Source: Ischnura elegans (taxonomy: Eukaryota; Arthropoda; Insecta; Odonata; Coenagrionidae). Taken from it: a stretch of 64,000 nucleotides of DNA. Below, in pieces: positions 13,201 to 22,189 of the stretch; within the stretch, counting starts at the first letter, position 1, and the number at the start of each line of letters is the position of its first letter. The stretch is taken from positions 55,525,111 through 55,589,110 of the forward strand of contig NC_060247.1 of assembly GCF_921293095.1 (NCBI RefSeq), given 5' to 3'. The notes under the pieces were generated by a model. The model worked only from the letters and a program-made list of their open reading frames with translations, was not told the origin of the DNA and ran no database searches. The position numbers and the translations under genes are program-made.

Positions 13201-16200
13201 TGCAGAATAATATAATGCTAATAAGCTGAGATACGACAACACTCCATTGGTCTTAAGAGGGTAAGACAAAATTGAAAACTTCTACTTAAAAATCTTTGTG
13301 CCATAAAATCTTAAATAACACTTGAAGGTAGTGTGATAAGCTGGAAATACAATACAAATCAATAAATGTAATACTTTCCATAACAGATAAGTAGCATAAG
13401 GTATTTTCATGCTGCTTTGCATGATTCACACATCAGATGTTTCATTTGCTCTTTGTATGAGAAACTGAGAACTTCAATATCAAGAACAGGAAATTGTGCC
13501 TATGACACCTGGGAAAATTTTGCAATCTGCGTGCTTCTAATTGATAATTAAAATATGCTGTTAAGTCTATCACATGCAACACAAATAATGGCCACAAGTG
13601 CAGAATAGTACATGCTCTATTTTCCAATAAAGTAGTAGAAATTATATCAGCAATCATTCCAGCAAAATCAGCAAACAACGCTACCAACAACCTGTGAACA
13701 GCAGATGACCTGGTACCCTAAAGGAAACCAAGAGCAGAGTCCTTTTGGAAACATAGATTAGCAGCAAATAGTACCAATATTTCAGAGGACTCAAAGAATG
13801 AGAAGCAGGGTGATTGATAATCACTCCTCTATACTCTAACCTTAAGCCACTAAAATTTAAATTCCCAGAGGTAGCTCTTCACTGCCATATTTAATTCTAA
13901 TCAGCCCTTTAATACTCTTATAATAAGCAAACTTGTACAGGCATGCCAGGTACCATGCGGAGCGATTTCCCTGTGTCTATATGGGCACCCTAGGCATTTA
14001 ATAGTTAACTATAAGTCTATAAACATTCATAGATCATTGGAAAAACTTCTGGGGGTATTAGCAATATGCAACAGATAATACCGTACATTTCAGAATATAG
14101 TCCCTCCTTTTTTTCCAAAAATGCCCGTGATAAAAGTTAAGGGGGAGGTACTGTAAATAGCACGACCCGGGTTTCAATATCTAGTGTTATCATCAGGTGA
14201 CCTGATGATAACACTAGATATTGAAACCCAGGTCGTGCTATTTAAAATAAAGTGTGGAATAAAACATAGTTATTTTATTTCATTGGGGAGGTACTATCTT
14301 CAACCCCATTTTTTTTTATTTTTCCCAAAACTCAAGCCTCAAAATTAGGGGGGGGGGACTATATTCAGAGGGGGACTATATTCAGAGGGGGACTATATTC
14401 AGAGGGGTACTATATTCGGAGGAATATGGTAATGGAGCTAAATGGAAAATCTTTAATCCCCTTGGTGACAAACTTTGTATTTTTCTATTAATGGCAAACC
14501 TGTACAGACAAATAAATTCAATTTATTTAAATCAATTTACAATTATACTCCTAGAGCTAGTCATCCAACAAAGAATAATTTGGTTTCATTCATAAATAAG
14601 TTTCATTTGGTGCCCGATTTCAAAATGCTTAATTATTATTTATGGAAAAATATGGTTCCTTTTTAATTATTGGAGGATACATCCCCTTTCTGATAAAATA
14701 CAAATTGGGAAATATAAAACTAAAATTTTACCCCAATCAAAGAAATTACTCCTTGAACTATCACTACACAAACCCAAATCCAAATTTGAATTCAGGAATT
14801 CCTTAGAGGATATGAAAAAAATAAATAATTTTCAGCAAAATAGACTCCATTACACTCAGTGTCATCATCGAAAAAGAGAAGATCCCATCACCGACTTACA
14901 ACCTTAGTCAGGTTACCAGAGATCTAGATGGAATGAGGGAAGGACAGAACACAGTACATCGGTGATTGGATGGGAGCTTCTAGTGACATCACAAACTTTG
15001 TACTCTTTCCATGAGAGGTTTAGGAAATTCTGCAGCAGTAGACAATGGATCAAAAAACAACAAAATATGATCCAATATTTTTGAAATTCCGATGTAATTA
15101 GAATTCCAAAAAATTTTAGTTGACAAGCTCATATTCCCTCCCTGAAAGTAAAAAGAGTAAGCTTCTATGAATAGTACATTTCCTTTCGACTCAAAAAATT
15201 AATAATATGACTGAAGTTATAGCTTTGTATTCAACGAATTTACTTCATCTTCCTGTATCTCTAGTTGTGAATGCAGTGAAAGAACCAGTACCTGGATGGA
15301 CAAATAGTATGAACGGACCGGCTGGTGTCACTTTAGGTTCAGCCATGGGACTTGTAAGAACTCTCCAGTGTGACCAAGATCTTGTGGTCGACATAGTGCC
15401 TGTAGATTGGGTCGTGAATGCCGCCATAACAACAGCCTGGGATGTAGCAACTAACAGGTATGCACACCGCTATTCCCATATTATTTTATAAAAAAAAACT
15501 CTTACACCACTAATATTAAAAATTCCAAAATCAATAGTTAATTACAGCATTTGTAAAAATAACCACTCAGTTAAACCATTCAAGTATTTTCTGGGAGAAA
15601 ATTCAAGGAGGAGTGCACCAAGAGTATTTAAATGGGCAACACTACGTACAGCCATGAAATTGCAACTCCTAGAATGATTTCCAGTGAAGAAAAGCAAAGT
15701 GGTATGTTTCAAACCTGTCAGGTTAAAAATGGTGTTATTACCTTCAATTGCCACAGGAAGTAATTTCCCTAGGCCCAGGCACTGAACCATAAATTATTGG
15801 TTTTCCAACACAGAACAAAAGACTTAAAGGTAGGCCTTTTCAAAGTCAAGGCACAACCAACCTTTCCTATTTCTGCTAAAAGCACTCCATTTTTAAGGAC
15901 AAAATTAATTGTATTTAACTCGACTGCATACAGCATTTGCAACTTATTTGCCTGTTCAATTAACATTACTATGCCCATCATAAGCAGCAACTTGAATAAA
16001 ATTATCAGAATAACGAACCTTAGAAAAATAATGGGAAAAACTTCTTTTTCTAATATTCTTCATGAAATTTACTTTTACAGAAAGGGAACAGTTGTTTACA
16101 ACTACTCATCAGGAGGACAAAATCCAATCAAATGGAAAGAATACATGGGCTACTGTGAAGAATATGGACACCAATGTCCACCAGAGAAGGCACTTTGGTA

Positions 16201-17477
16201 CTACAGTTTAACGCTCACAAAAAAGAAATGGGTGTATCTAATTTTGAGGTTGTTACTCCACATTTGGCCAGCATTGATGGTGGATTTTACATGCTCATTA
16301 GTTGGGAAGCCAAAGAGGTACGTTACAAATTATATGATACGTTATTTATAACTGCGTAGATAGAAAGTCTTCACCACCAAAAATTTCTTCACAGAGTAAG
16401 TAAATATATAAAAATCAATTGCAAAAACAAAATGATATGCAGGTACTAAAATGGCAAATTAGTGCCAAATCTGAATTCCAATAATAAGGAACTAAACACC
16501 TATAAAAAAACTATGTAATTTCTTCCAAGAATAAGTATTCACCATATAGGTATGGTTGAATATTTAAATGCATCGTGAGACCATGTTCAGCTAAGGCTCA
16601 CTCAATTTGGAAAATGCAATTTTTTGAGGCTCGATATTGTTAATTTCTTTTTAATAGTACATACATAATGGCTTTACCTGCAAAAATTTGCAAATTTGTA
16701 CAAAGCAATATTTCATGCCTTATTTGCTATTAAAAAAGCTCAGCTATATCCAGGGCCGGTTCTATGCATTTTTCTAGAGTAAGCGAACAACAGTTCCAGT
16801 TATACACCTGAATTGGCTCGTCAAAATTTGTACTACAGAAATAAATGGAAGTTTCAAATCCAATAAACGAAATAAAGCTCCTTTCAGCATGAAATTCCTT
16901 GCAAATGCATACATTATCCCCATTTTGAGGACAATCAATGTCTTCAAAGTTTATAAGAAAATTAATGAAAAAATAGAGCAAAGTACTGAATAGCATTGAG
17001 TATAATCATTTCTTATTTTTCATACACAGGATGTTACAAATATATGACAAAGTGGATGAATTTGCAGACCTATCAGCTTTCTTCACCATGCATCAATGGA
17101 CGTTTTCTGATAAAAATGTCCAAAGTATGCTCAGTAGGGTTTCAGTAGAAGACAAAAACCTTTTTCCGTGCAATATGCAAAAAATGAACTGGAAAGTCTA
17201 TTTTAGTGACTACATGTATGGACTTCGAAAATTTTTACTTAAAGAAGACCCAAAAAGCATTCCAAATGCTATAAACAGAAGCAAAAGGTGAGTGGCTTAA
17301 GAAAAAATCTAACTAATCTGTTTTGACAAGTTAAGTATATCCACCCAAACAGTCTAAAATAAATTACATTTTCTTTTCAGGTTAAAAATAATGCACAGAG
17401 TTGTTCAAGCAGGAATAGTAGCACTCATATTGTTCTCTATGTACACCACAGTCAACAATATTTTAAGTTATTTATAG
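1221..17477 (+). CDS. Fatty acyl-CoA reductase, 3' six exons (5' part outside window)
   Basis: Family role: NADPH-dependent reduction of long-chain fatty acyl-CoA to fatty alcohol, used for waxes, cuticular lipids or pheromones, at the ER or peroxisome membrane. Exons seen: 1221-1366, 8327-8436, 15265-15457, 16081-16317, 17030-17287 and 17381-17477; all introns are GT-AG and all codon phases join. They give 346 residues ending in TAG, against about 500 for the family, so the N-terminal dinucleotide-binding part is upstream of the window. Landmarks in this partial numbering: VLVYVSTAYSN at 1-11, the YxxxK active site as Y58-T-F-S-K62, LPVAIFRPT at 76-84, KEPVPGW at 91-97, NGPAG shortly after, and PVDWVVNAA in exon 3. 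The FAR_C domain spans exons 4-6. A membrane segment covers about residues 322-339 (VVQAGIVALILFSMYTTV). Introns 1 and 2 are about 7 kb each and full of transposons. The gene is tail to tail with NAT9. Family assignment is firm; which FAR paralogue it is remains open. Confidence 0.93.
1713..1965. mobile_element. hAT-type MITE (family B, copy 1)
   Basis: The ends CAAGGGCGGATCCAG and CTAAACCCGCCTATG match those of the copy at 6982-7254, and the interior shares AAATTGAAAACAACA-type sequence and ATGTGAAATTAAATGGTTGA with it. Flanking 8-mers CAAAGAGA and CAGAAAGA agree at 6 of 8 positions, consistent with an aged duplication. Poly-G and poly-C tracts lie just inside each end. It is non-coding and lies in FAR intron 1. 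Confidence 0.7.
2233..2539 (+). mobile_element. tRNA-derived SINE, full length, with 13-bp target duplication
   Basis: An RNA polymerase III-like head has an A-box region (GGTTGGTGTGGTGGCTAGAG) and a B box, GGTTCAAATCC, at 2287-2297. The body ends in the tail motif ATACCATACC. The perfect 13-bp direct repeat TTCATTTTATTTC flanks it at 2220-2232 and 2540-2552. Related, more decayed copies lie at 11252-11536 and 25400-25524. It is inserted in FAR intron 1. Confidence 0.9.
2553..3943. other. FAR intron 1, no feature recognised
   Basis: AT-rich intron. Short open frames here (for example 3014-3265) show no family features, splice context or codon bias. No terminal repeats were noticed. Confidence 0.5.
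3944..4495. mobile_element. piggyBac-like TTAA-flanked MITE
   Basis: TTAA sits at both edges (3944-3947 and 4492-4495). Just inside are ACCTTTTGAAGTCCAC on the left and, reading inward from the right, TCCTTTAAGGTCTAC, a loosely matched inverted repeat. Internal palindromes include GGGACAAATATGTCCC and GGACACACATGTCC. ATACCGAAAACTCCGC pairs with GCGATAGTTTTCGGTAT. Non-coding. The superfamily is inferred from TTAA and the end pattern. Confidence 0.55.
4496..6288. other. FAR intron 1, no feature recognised
   Basis: Open frames at 4777-5022, 5417-5755 and 5955-6206 were looked at and show no domain, no homologous pattern and no exon-like splice sites. The 6020-6180 part is partly self-complementary (two pieces like TCACGCGATCATTTTCCGCGATAG) but has no clear element ends. 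Confidence 0.45.
6297..6552. mobile_element. hAT-type MITE (family C, copy 1)
   Basis: It begins CAGTGGCGTAGCGAGG and ends CCGCCACTG, an inverted repeat of the common CAGTGGCG type. It is flanked by GGAATGAC (6289-6296) and TGAATGAC (6553-6560), which match at 7 of 8 positions. It has a long poly-G tract followed by a poly-C tract near the left end, able to form a hairpin. A fragment of the same family is at 39591-39700. Confidence 0.8.
6982..7254. mobile_element. hAT-type MITE (family B, copy 2) with 8-bp target duplication
   Basis: The ends are CAAGGATGGATTCAG and CTAAATCCGCTTGTG. The exact 8-bp duplication AATACCAT flanks it at 6974-6981 and 7255-7262. It is homologous along its length to 1713-1965. 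It is 273 bp, non-coding, in FAR intron 1. Confidence 0.85.
7546..7722 (+). mobile_element. tRNA-derived SINE of a second family
   Basis: The tRNA-like head has the B box GGTTCGAATCC at 7590-7600, with an A-box-like GTGGCGGCCTCGCCTGCC upstream. A non-tRNA body follows, with AAGACCCCCGTTGTAAAGGCC, then GGGATATAAATAAAAATACC. The sequence differs from the SINE at 2233. Edges are approximate and no clear target duplication was found. It could not be a functional tRNA gene, because no cloverleaf arms pair around the B box. Confidence 0.7.
7758..8055. mobile_element. hAT-type MITE (family D) with 8-bp target duplication
   Basis: The left end TAGGCCCGGACGGGAATGAGG is the imperfect inverse of the right end CTCGTTCCGGCCCTG. 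The exact 8-bp CTTGCGGG flanks it at 7750-7757 and 8056-8063. It is 298 bp, AT-rich inside with G-rich and C-rich borders, and non-coding. It lies 271 bp before the second FAR exon in the window. Confidence 0.85.
8437..10112. other. FAR intron 2 (first part), no feature recognised
   Basis: It starts with the strong donor ATCG|GTAAGTGAG. The 143-codon frame at 9360-9791 was inspected; it has no recognisable motif, and such lengths arise by chance at this base composition. No element ends were noticed. Confidence 0.45.
10113..10411. mobile_element. hAT-type MITE (family A, copy 2, inverted)
   Basis: It reads CAGGGACGCAGCTAGG at the left and CACGGCGCCACTG at the right, the reverse-complement arrangement of the element at 189-477. 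The interior is shared (for example CTCCCCCAGAAAATTTTTAAGAT). The flanking 8-mers CCATAGGT and CTCAAGGT match only partly, so it is an older insertion. It lies in FAR intron 2. Confidence 0.75.
10412..11251. other. FAR intron 2, imperfect inverted repeat around 10615-11250
   Basis: Near 10615-10730 the text reads GGGTGATTCAGAAGG..., AAACATGGGGTTGCAACTAC, TTAGTTACTGAGCTATG. Near 11100-11250 its approximate reverse complement appears (CATAACTCAGTAACTAAGTA, GTTGCAACCCCATATTTACAG, CCTCCTGAAACACCC). This looks like a roughly 640-bp MITE with inverted ends of over 100 bp. No clear target duplication was found and the family is not identified. Confidence 0.5.
11252..11536 (+). mobile_element. tRNA-derived SINE, decayed copy
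   Basis: It parallels the element at 2233-2539 block by block: GGTTTGGTGGCCTGAGGATTGG for the A-box region, GGTTCCAATC for the B box, then GCCATGGCCCCCTTGGTGCC, TTAAGAGCAAGCTATTCTGATGCC and CCTCCACCAAATAT. It lacks the ATACCATACC tail. Many substitutions mark it as older. Confidence 0.75.
11537..14078. other. FAR intron 2, no gene; short GA repeat
   Basis: No exon or complete element recognised. A short GA microsatellite (GAGAAAGAGAGAGAGAGAG) lies at about 12357-12376. Open frames at 11520-11801, 11794-12021 and 13442-13690 show no coding features. Confidence 0.45.
14153..14284. mobile_element. Palindromic insertion, possible Penelope-type terminal fragment with hammerhead-like core
   Basis: Two 45-bp arms (14154-14198 and 14200-14244) are inverse complements with one mismatch and a single-base centre. 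An AT-rich tail then runs to 14284. The 11-bp GGGGAGGTACT is duplicated on both sides (14142-14152 and 14285-14295). Each arm read outward contains CTGATGA, then a short segment, GAAAC, and GGTCGTGCT (left-arm variant GGGTCGTGCT). This is the order of a hammerhead ribozyme core (CUGANGA...GAAA...UC), as known for Penelope-like retroelement ends. The intervening stem II pairs poorly, so activity is doubtful. Family placement is inference. Confidence 0.6.
14354..14421. repeat. 17-bp tandem repeat, four units
   Basis: Three exact units GGGGACTATATTCAGAG lie at 14354-14370, 14371-14387 and 14388-14404. A fourth variant unit is at 14405-14421. The unit is the inner part of the host MITE's right terminal repeat, so the array is a local expansion of the element end. 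Confidence 0.9.
14432..15264. other. FAR intron 2, final part, no feature recognised
   Basis: AT-rich sequence leading to the acceptor CTGTATCTCTAG at 15264. The short frame at 14475-14666 has no coding features. Confidence 0.45.
16751..16790. mobile_element. Isolated hAT-like end (CAGGGCCGGTT...)
   Basis: CAGGGCCGGTTCTATGCATT is a typical hAT terminal sequence, close to the ends of the element at 7758-8055. No matching second end was found nearby, so this is at best a fragment in FAR intron 4. Confidence 0.3.
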
Positions 17478-17783
17478 GAATATATCTCATTGAAAAAAGG
17501 TTGGAAGTTAAACTATATAAAAAAATGTATATATACAATAACAAATGACAGTATTGAGAACAAAAAATCTACTAAGGCCCAGAAATATAGCTTTGTAATC
17601 CTTATTCCAAACTCAAAGTCGAACACTTCCAGATGATCATTTGCATACAAGAAGGGCTGATGAAGAACAAAATGAGAACTTGTGCACAAATAATACCATT
17701 TAAGGCTGAAGCCCAAATTTTTATTAAGAAAAGTTTATGAAAATACTGAAGTTAAGTTAGAGCACAGAGATTTTGATCCATCT

Positions 17784-17789
17784 AATAAA
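17784..17789 (+). terminator. Candidate polyadenylation signal of the FAR gene
   Basis: An AATAAA hexamer lies about 307 bp after the FAR stop codon at 17477. It is the first good hexamer downstream, and a second one sits near 17898. In AT-rich DNA such hexamers are common, so this is a candidate only. Confidence 0.35.
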
Positions 17790-19725
17790 CGTGCTGATTT
17801 CACTTTTTGAGGATTCAAGTATAGTATGCATGTATTGTATTAAATAGTGTGACTTAAACTACTCAAAGGAAAAACATTCATTCAATCATTCAATAATGTA
17901 AATAAAAATTGGTAACTCACTCAAGAACAAATATAACTTCATTCTACATAAAAAAAAAGCCAGGAGGCCTAGCAAATATTGGCATGCATACTTACAGTTA
18001 TAATATGTGGAGCTACTGCCAATGGGACATCAGTCAAGTTATGACAAATATTAAAATATGCCAAATTTGTATGATTCTACAACTGAAATTAAGAATCATA
18101 AGTGGACCAAATATATGTTAATCATTTAAAGTTACTTAAAAAAATGCTAATACCCAAAATTGTAAATCAACTGGTGACTGTGAATTCATGGTACCTGTTC
18201 ATGGACAATGAAAGGGAAAAAAATGTACATGTATTTTTTAAATTAAATCACCACAAAAGCATTATTCCCATGATTGTAATGTCACATACATGTTTTAAAA
18301 TAAATTTTGAAAAAACTACACAAACTGAAAGATTGGCACGTGTTGAACTTCATTGGAACAGAGAGTACCCAACTCTCACAAGTTTCTAACACAAAGAAAA
18401 ACCAAAACATTAAGATAAACATTCTGTGTGAAAGTCTATGGTGGATGCATAGTTGCAGCAGATACTGCTCATAAAAAAGTTCGAGTGATGGATAACTATC
18501 AAAGAATTTTAAAGAAGTATGAAAGAACTTTGGTAAAGTTGTGAAGCCAGCATTAAGATAAAAGTTTGCAGTTTTTCACATGGTCTACAACCAGGGGAGT
18601 AGTACGGTAGTGGATAGGGTGAAACAGTACTACTGAGAACAACCACAGGGTACACTCAAGGTTCCAGGCAGCAACGTGATTAAAGGGCCACAACGGACAA
18701 TCCTCACATTCTCAAAAGTAAAAACAAAATTGATGGGGACCCCATCCTCAATATACAGTAAAACTCGCTTATAACGAATTTCAGGGGATCATCGTTCTAT
18801 TTTGTTATACATGGGATTTCACGACATCCATAATAAAGAATTTTGCCCAATATATCACAGGATTTCCAGCTAATATTCCATATACCATCTTTATTTATGT
18901 AACTGATCCATAGCATTTGACCATCATCTCACCCTTTCCATCAAATGCCTGTAAAGGGATGGATGATTTTAAGGTCAACTGTAGAATTATATGTGATGGC
19001 CACATGTAAGAACTGATGTTAGGGCAAGGAACAGTTAAGTACCAAAGATGGCCAAATTTCTCTATAAAAGAGGAAAATTTCCCCACAGGACCAATGAATG
19101 GTTCACAATAGCACAGATTTTTTATCATCTAAACTTGTTACATGCAGGGAAATTAACATTAGCAATCATAGGAAAGTCCGAGGGACCAGGAACTCACTTC
19201 ACTATTGGCAGATTTTGTTACATGCATGATCATTGAAGGTGAGTTTTATTGTACTTGATAATTACAATTTTACATTGCTGATGGGTGTGAGAAGAAAGAT
19301 GGATGTGGGGTAATTATTGTAGGGTTCTCGCTTGTTCTTTCATTTTACAGTTCACATACTTGCAGAGTCCAAGGGAAATGGATGCTGCTGAAAGAGCCCA
19401 CAGCTTTCCTAGGCTATTCTACGTCTTTTGGTATTGGGGTCAAGGCAGGGAATCCTGCCCGCCCTGGCTAGTCCAATCCTGTGAACAATCCAGGATTTTT
19501 TTTATCCGGATCAGATACTTAATTTCAGGTGTCCGACCTTCGGATATTCTTGGATCAAAATGCATTTTTAATTCACTGCTATAAAACTAAGTACATAATT
19601 ATTCAAGTTTCTTCTGGGTACATGTGATCAAAGGAATACATGCTATTTAAATTTGCATTACATTTTAATATTTTAACTGATTAAAAATGACTTTCATAAG
19701 ATTTCAAGTTATTTGAGAGTATGTA
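17790..19725. other. Intergenic, FAR 3' side; one pogo-like end
   Basis: No gene recognised. At 18753 the sequence TACAGTAAAACTCGCTTATA, followed by ACGAATTTC, resembles the terminal repeat of pogo/Tigger-type elements, but no partner end was found. Short frames at 17909-18121, 18102-18389 and 19303-19584 show no family features. Confidence 0.4.
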
Positions 19726-20668
19726 CGAGGGTTGTACCAAAAGTAAGGTTCCCAATGAGCTACAATGTTGAGCTAAGGTGATAGGCTAAATCCCACAACA
19801 TTGCCGTGCGCAGTGGTTCCCCTTCTCTCGAGTCTGCCAGTCCGCGATTCACTTTGTCGCTCATTATTGGCTTAGCAACCGTCAACAATGAAAGTGATGA
19901 TCCCCGTTCCCGCTAATTGTGAGGATCGAGCAGTCATCCGATTTTTCCTTGCAAGGAAGTTACCGCCATTGGATATTCATCAGCAACTGACTGAACTTTA
20001 TGGTGAAGAGTGCATGTCCTTTCAGCTCGTCTGCAAATGTTGTACGGCTTTTGCCGAGGGTCGCACCGAAGTTCAAGATGAAGAACGGAGTGGAAGAGCG
20101 CCGTTTTTGGATTGTCCAGAAGATCAACAGTGAGCTGCTCAAAGATCGGAGGGTCACTGTCCGTGAACTTGTTGAACGCATCCCTGAAGCTTCCCACGGC
20201 ACAATTGAAAGAACTTTAACAGAAATGTTGGGTTATTGCAAGATGTGTGCTTGCTGGGTCCCCCATATGCTGACTGACGGACACATGCAGCAAAGCCTTG
20301 AGTGTGCTCGCAAATTTCTTCAACAATTTAAGGGGTGGGGAGGAGTTTTTGGTCTCTATCATCACCAGAGATGGAGCGTGGGTATTTCATTATGTCCCCG
20401 AAACAAAACTCTTAGGTGGCAAACGCTTCAAGAGCGACAATGAAGTCCGAGCAGAGGTCGCACACTTCCTCAACGGGTTGGCGGGAGACTTCTTCAACTT
20501 AGGGATAGAAAAGCTGGACCACTGTCTTTAAAAGTGTGTCGAAAAAAATGGACTACGTTGAAAAATAATCAAAAGTGTAAGCTTTTCAACGATATGAAAA
20601 TTAATACAAATAAGCAAAGTTTTGTACTTGTAAAAAATAAGGGAACCTTACTTTTGGTACAACCCTCG
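19726..20668 (+). mobile_element. mariner element with perfect 28-bp inverted repeats, internally deleted
   Basis: The inverted repeats at 19726-19753 and 20641-20668 are perfect inverse copies, beginning CGAGGGTTGTACCAAAAG, and flanked by the TA duplication (19724-19725 and 20669-20670). The element is 943 bp where intact mariners are about 1.3 kb, so about a quarter is missing. The transposase inside is broken (see 19888-20531). It lies in the FAR-NAT9 intergenic region. Confidence 0.95.
19888..20531 (+). pseudogene. mariner transposase remnant
   Basis: The frame opening at 19888 carries the mariner N-terminal helix-turn-helix block (AVIRFFLARKLPPLDIHQQL, FAEGRTEVQDEERSGRAP). Reading must shift near 20095 to continue as INSELLKDRRVTVRELVE and MCACWVPHMLTDGHMQQ, then shift again for the C-terminal WVFHYVPETK and NLGIEKLDHCL. 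Most of the catalytic core between these is deleted. It cannot make a transposase; recognition is by the ordered mariner motifs. Confidence 0.88.
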
Positions 20669-20670
20669 TA

Positions 20671-22189
20671 TTAACATTTTCCTCAAGCATTTTTCCTCCG
20701 ATTTTTTGTTACTTTCTCATTGCATACTTATGTTTTACCCGCAAATGCTTCAGTTGTGGTGAGGTGGATTTTGCACTTATTGTTAGACAAATTTTTTATT
20801 AATGTATCATTAAATTAAATTGCAACTGCGCAATCTGCGACATAATTGACAATGTATAGAACAACATTGATTTCACATTTGACGAGGTGCTGGAACAGAA
20901 CGAGAACACCGCTCAGCAATCTCGAGAGGAAGGGGCAGGTAACAGAAGTGCATAAAGGAGAGGTGGAGGGGAAGGAGTACAATCCCTCTGTCTTTCAAGC
21001 AACAGGACCACGAATGAGGGAGTCTAGGACGAACACGTCAAATTCTGTGACGTCGTCACCTTCAAAGCAAAGCCAGGCGAGCTACATGATACAAGTATTT
21101 GGCGTTTCCAGTCCGTCTCCACTTGCTTGAGGGAGCTAATGCTACACTTGTTTCTTTAAAAATTGTTCTGTTAGGACAAAGTTGAATATTAGTATAGTCC
21201 AGTTGTAACTGGAAAACATAGAGGCAATCAATTAGAGCTGAAAATACTAAAATATCATCAGAAATGCGTCCCGTTTGGTCTTATTCTTTTTTAAATCTCG
21301 TGCATGTCATCCGATTGGTGAAACTATTGAGACATCTTCAGGACCAGAAAATCACTCACCTTGCTTTCATTTCATTCAAATCATTTGTCCTCCAGAAACA
21401 GAGGATAACAGAGGATTGAAGCACGTAGGCCAAAAAAGGTCAGTTGGTGAGACAGGGCAGGGATGAAACACGCTTTGATTGTTCGTACAACTTGATATTT
21501 TCCTTCGAAGACAATGATTTATGGTCTGTGTGATCTCGGAAATGAAAAAAAAATATCAGAGGCACGGGCTGATGGAGAGTCAAGGGTGGTTTTCTGAATT
21601 CTGCAATGTTGTTACTTTTGACATGGTTATTATCCTATGACGCTGAGATTTCCCCTATGTTTGTTCAACCTCTGGGGAGGAGTCACTCTATGTGCCAGTC
21701 ATATTTTGCCTTTTTATTTTCCTGAAATTCTGCTATGTAACCCCAGCGTGAGCTTTTAAACAAATTAGTTCATGAGTAAGGCAACCATCGCAGAGCGACG
21801 GGGCATTCAAAGAGAGAATCGGAACTCTTATCATTCATAGCATTCACTGAAGCTATAATTTAAAATTTCGGATCCAGATTGTCCGATGTATCCGATGAAG
21901 GGCAATAACTGCGGATATCTGGATCCGAGGTATCCGATCCGACCATCCCTAAAACCAACCCCAAATATATCCTCTCCTTCATGTTAGTTACATTATTGCC
22001 AATAATAACCACCTGATACTCTGGATTCCCAGAATCTATATATGTATGTATTGTGGTTACAAAACTATCCCTTCTGCAAAGATTGCCAAAAGATATTGTC
22101 ACATTGGCCCAAAATGTCAGGCATTGAGGGAGTACAAAGTACAGTGTGCAACAAGTAACTTCATATGCAGCTATGCGCACTGATGCTAA
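20671..22189. other. Intergenic; traces of a decayed element
   Basis: Around 21870-21955 there is a cluster of GGATCC/ATCCGA words (CGGATATCTGGATCCGAGG, ATCCGATCCGACCATCCCTA). A faint partner with TATCCGGATCAGATAC lies at about 19500. This may be the two ends of one old element split by the mariner. Part-open frames at 20846-21130 and 21275-21466 have no recognised domain. Confidence 0.3.

Larger units (their letters stand above)
14079..14431. mobile_element. MITE (GAATATAGTCCCCC family, copy 1), interrupted
   Basis: The left end TACCGTACATTTCAGAATATAG pairs with the right end CTATATTCGGAGGAATATGGTA. A fuller uninterrupted copy is at 41886-42041, sharing CCAAAAATGCCCGTGATAAAAGTTAAGGGG and the CAAGCCTCAAAAT block. 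In this copy a 132-bp insertion lies at 14153-14284 with an 11-bp target duplication, and the right end is expanded by a 17-bp tandem array (14354-14421). Confidence 0.8.

Noticed and set aside
15797-16351. 184-codon plus-strand frame overlapping FAR exon 4
   Set aside because: Only the part from 16081 is coding (FAR exon 4); the upstream portion is intron that happens to stay open.
20846-21466. Semi-open frames suggesting a gene between the mariner and the TTAA MITE
   Set aside because: Frame changes and stops every 60-95 codons, no known domain; more likely an eroded transposon interior.
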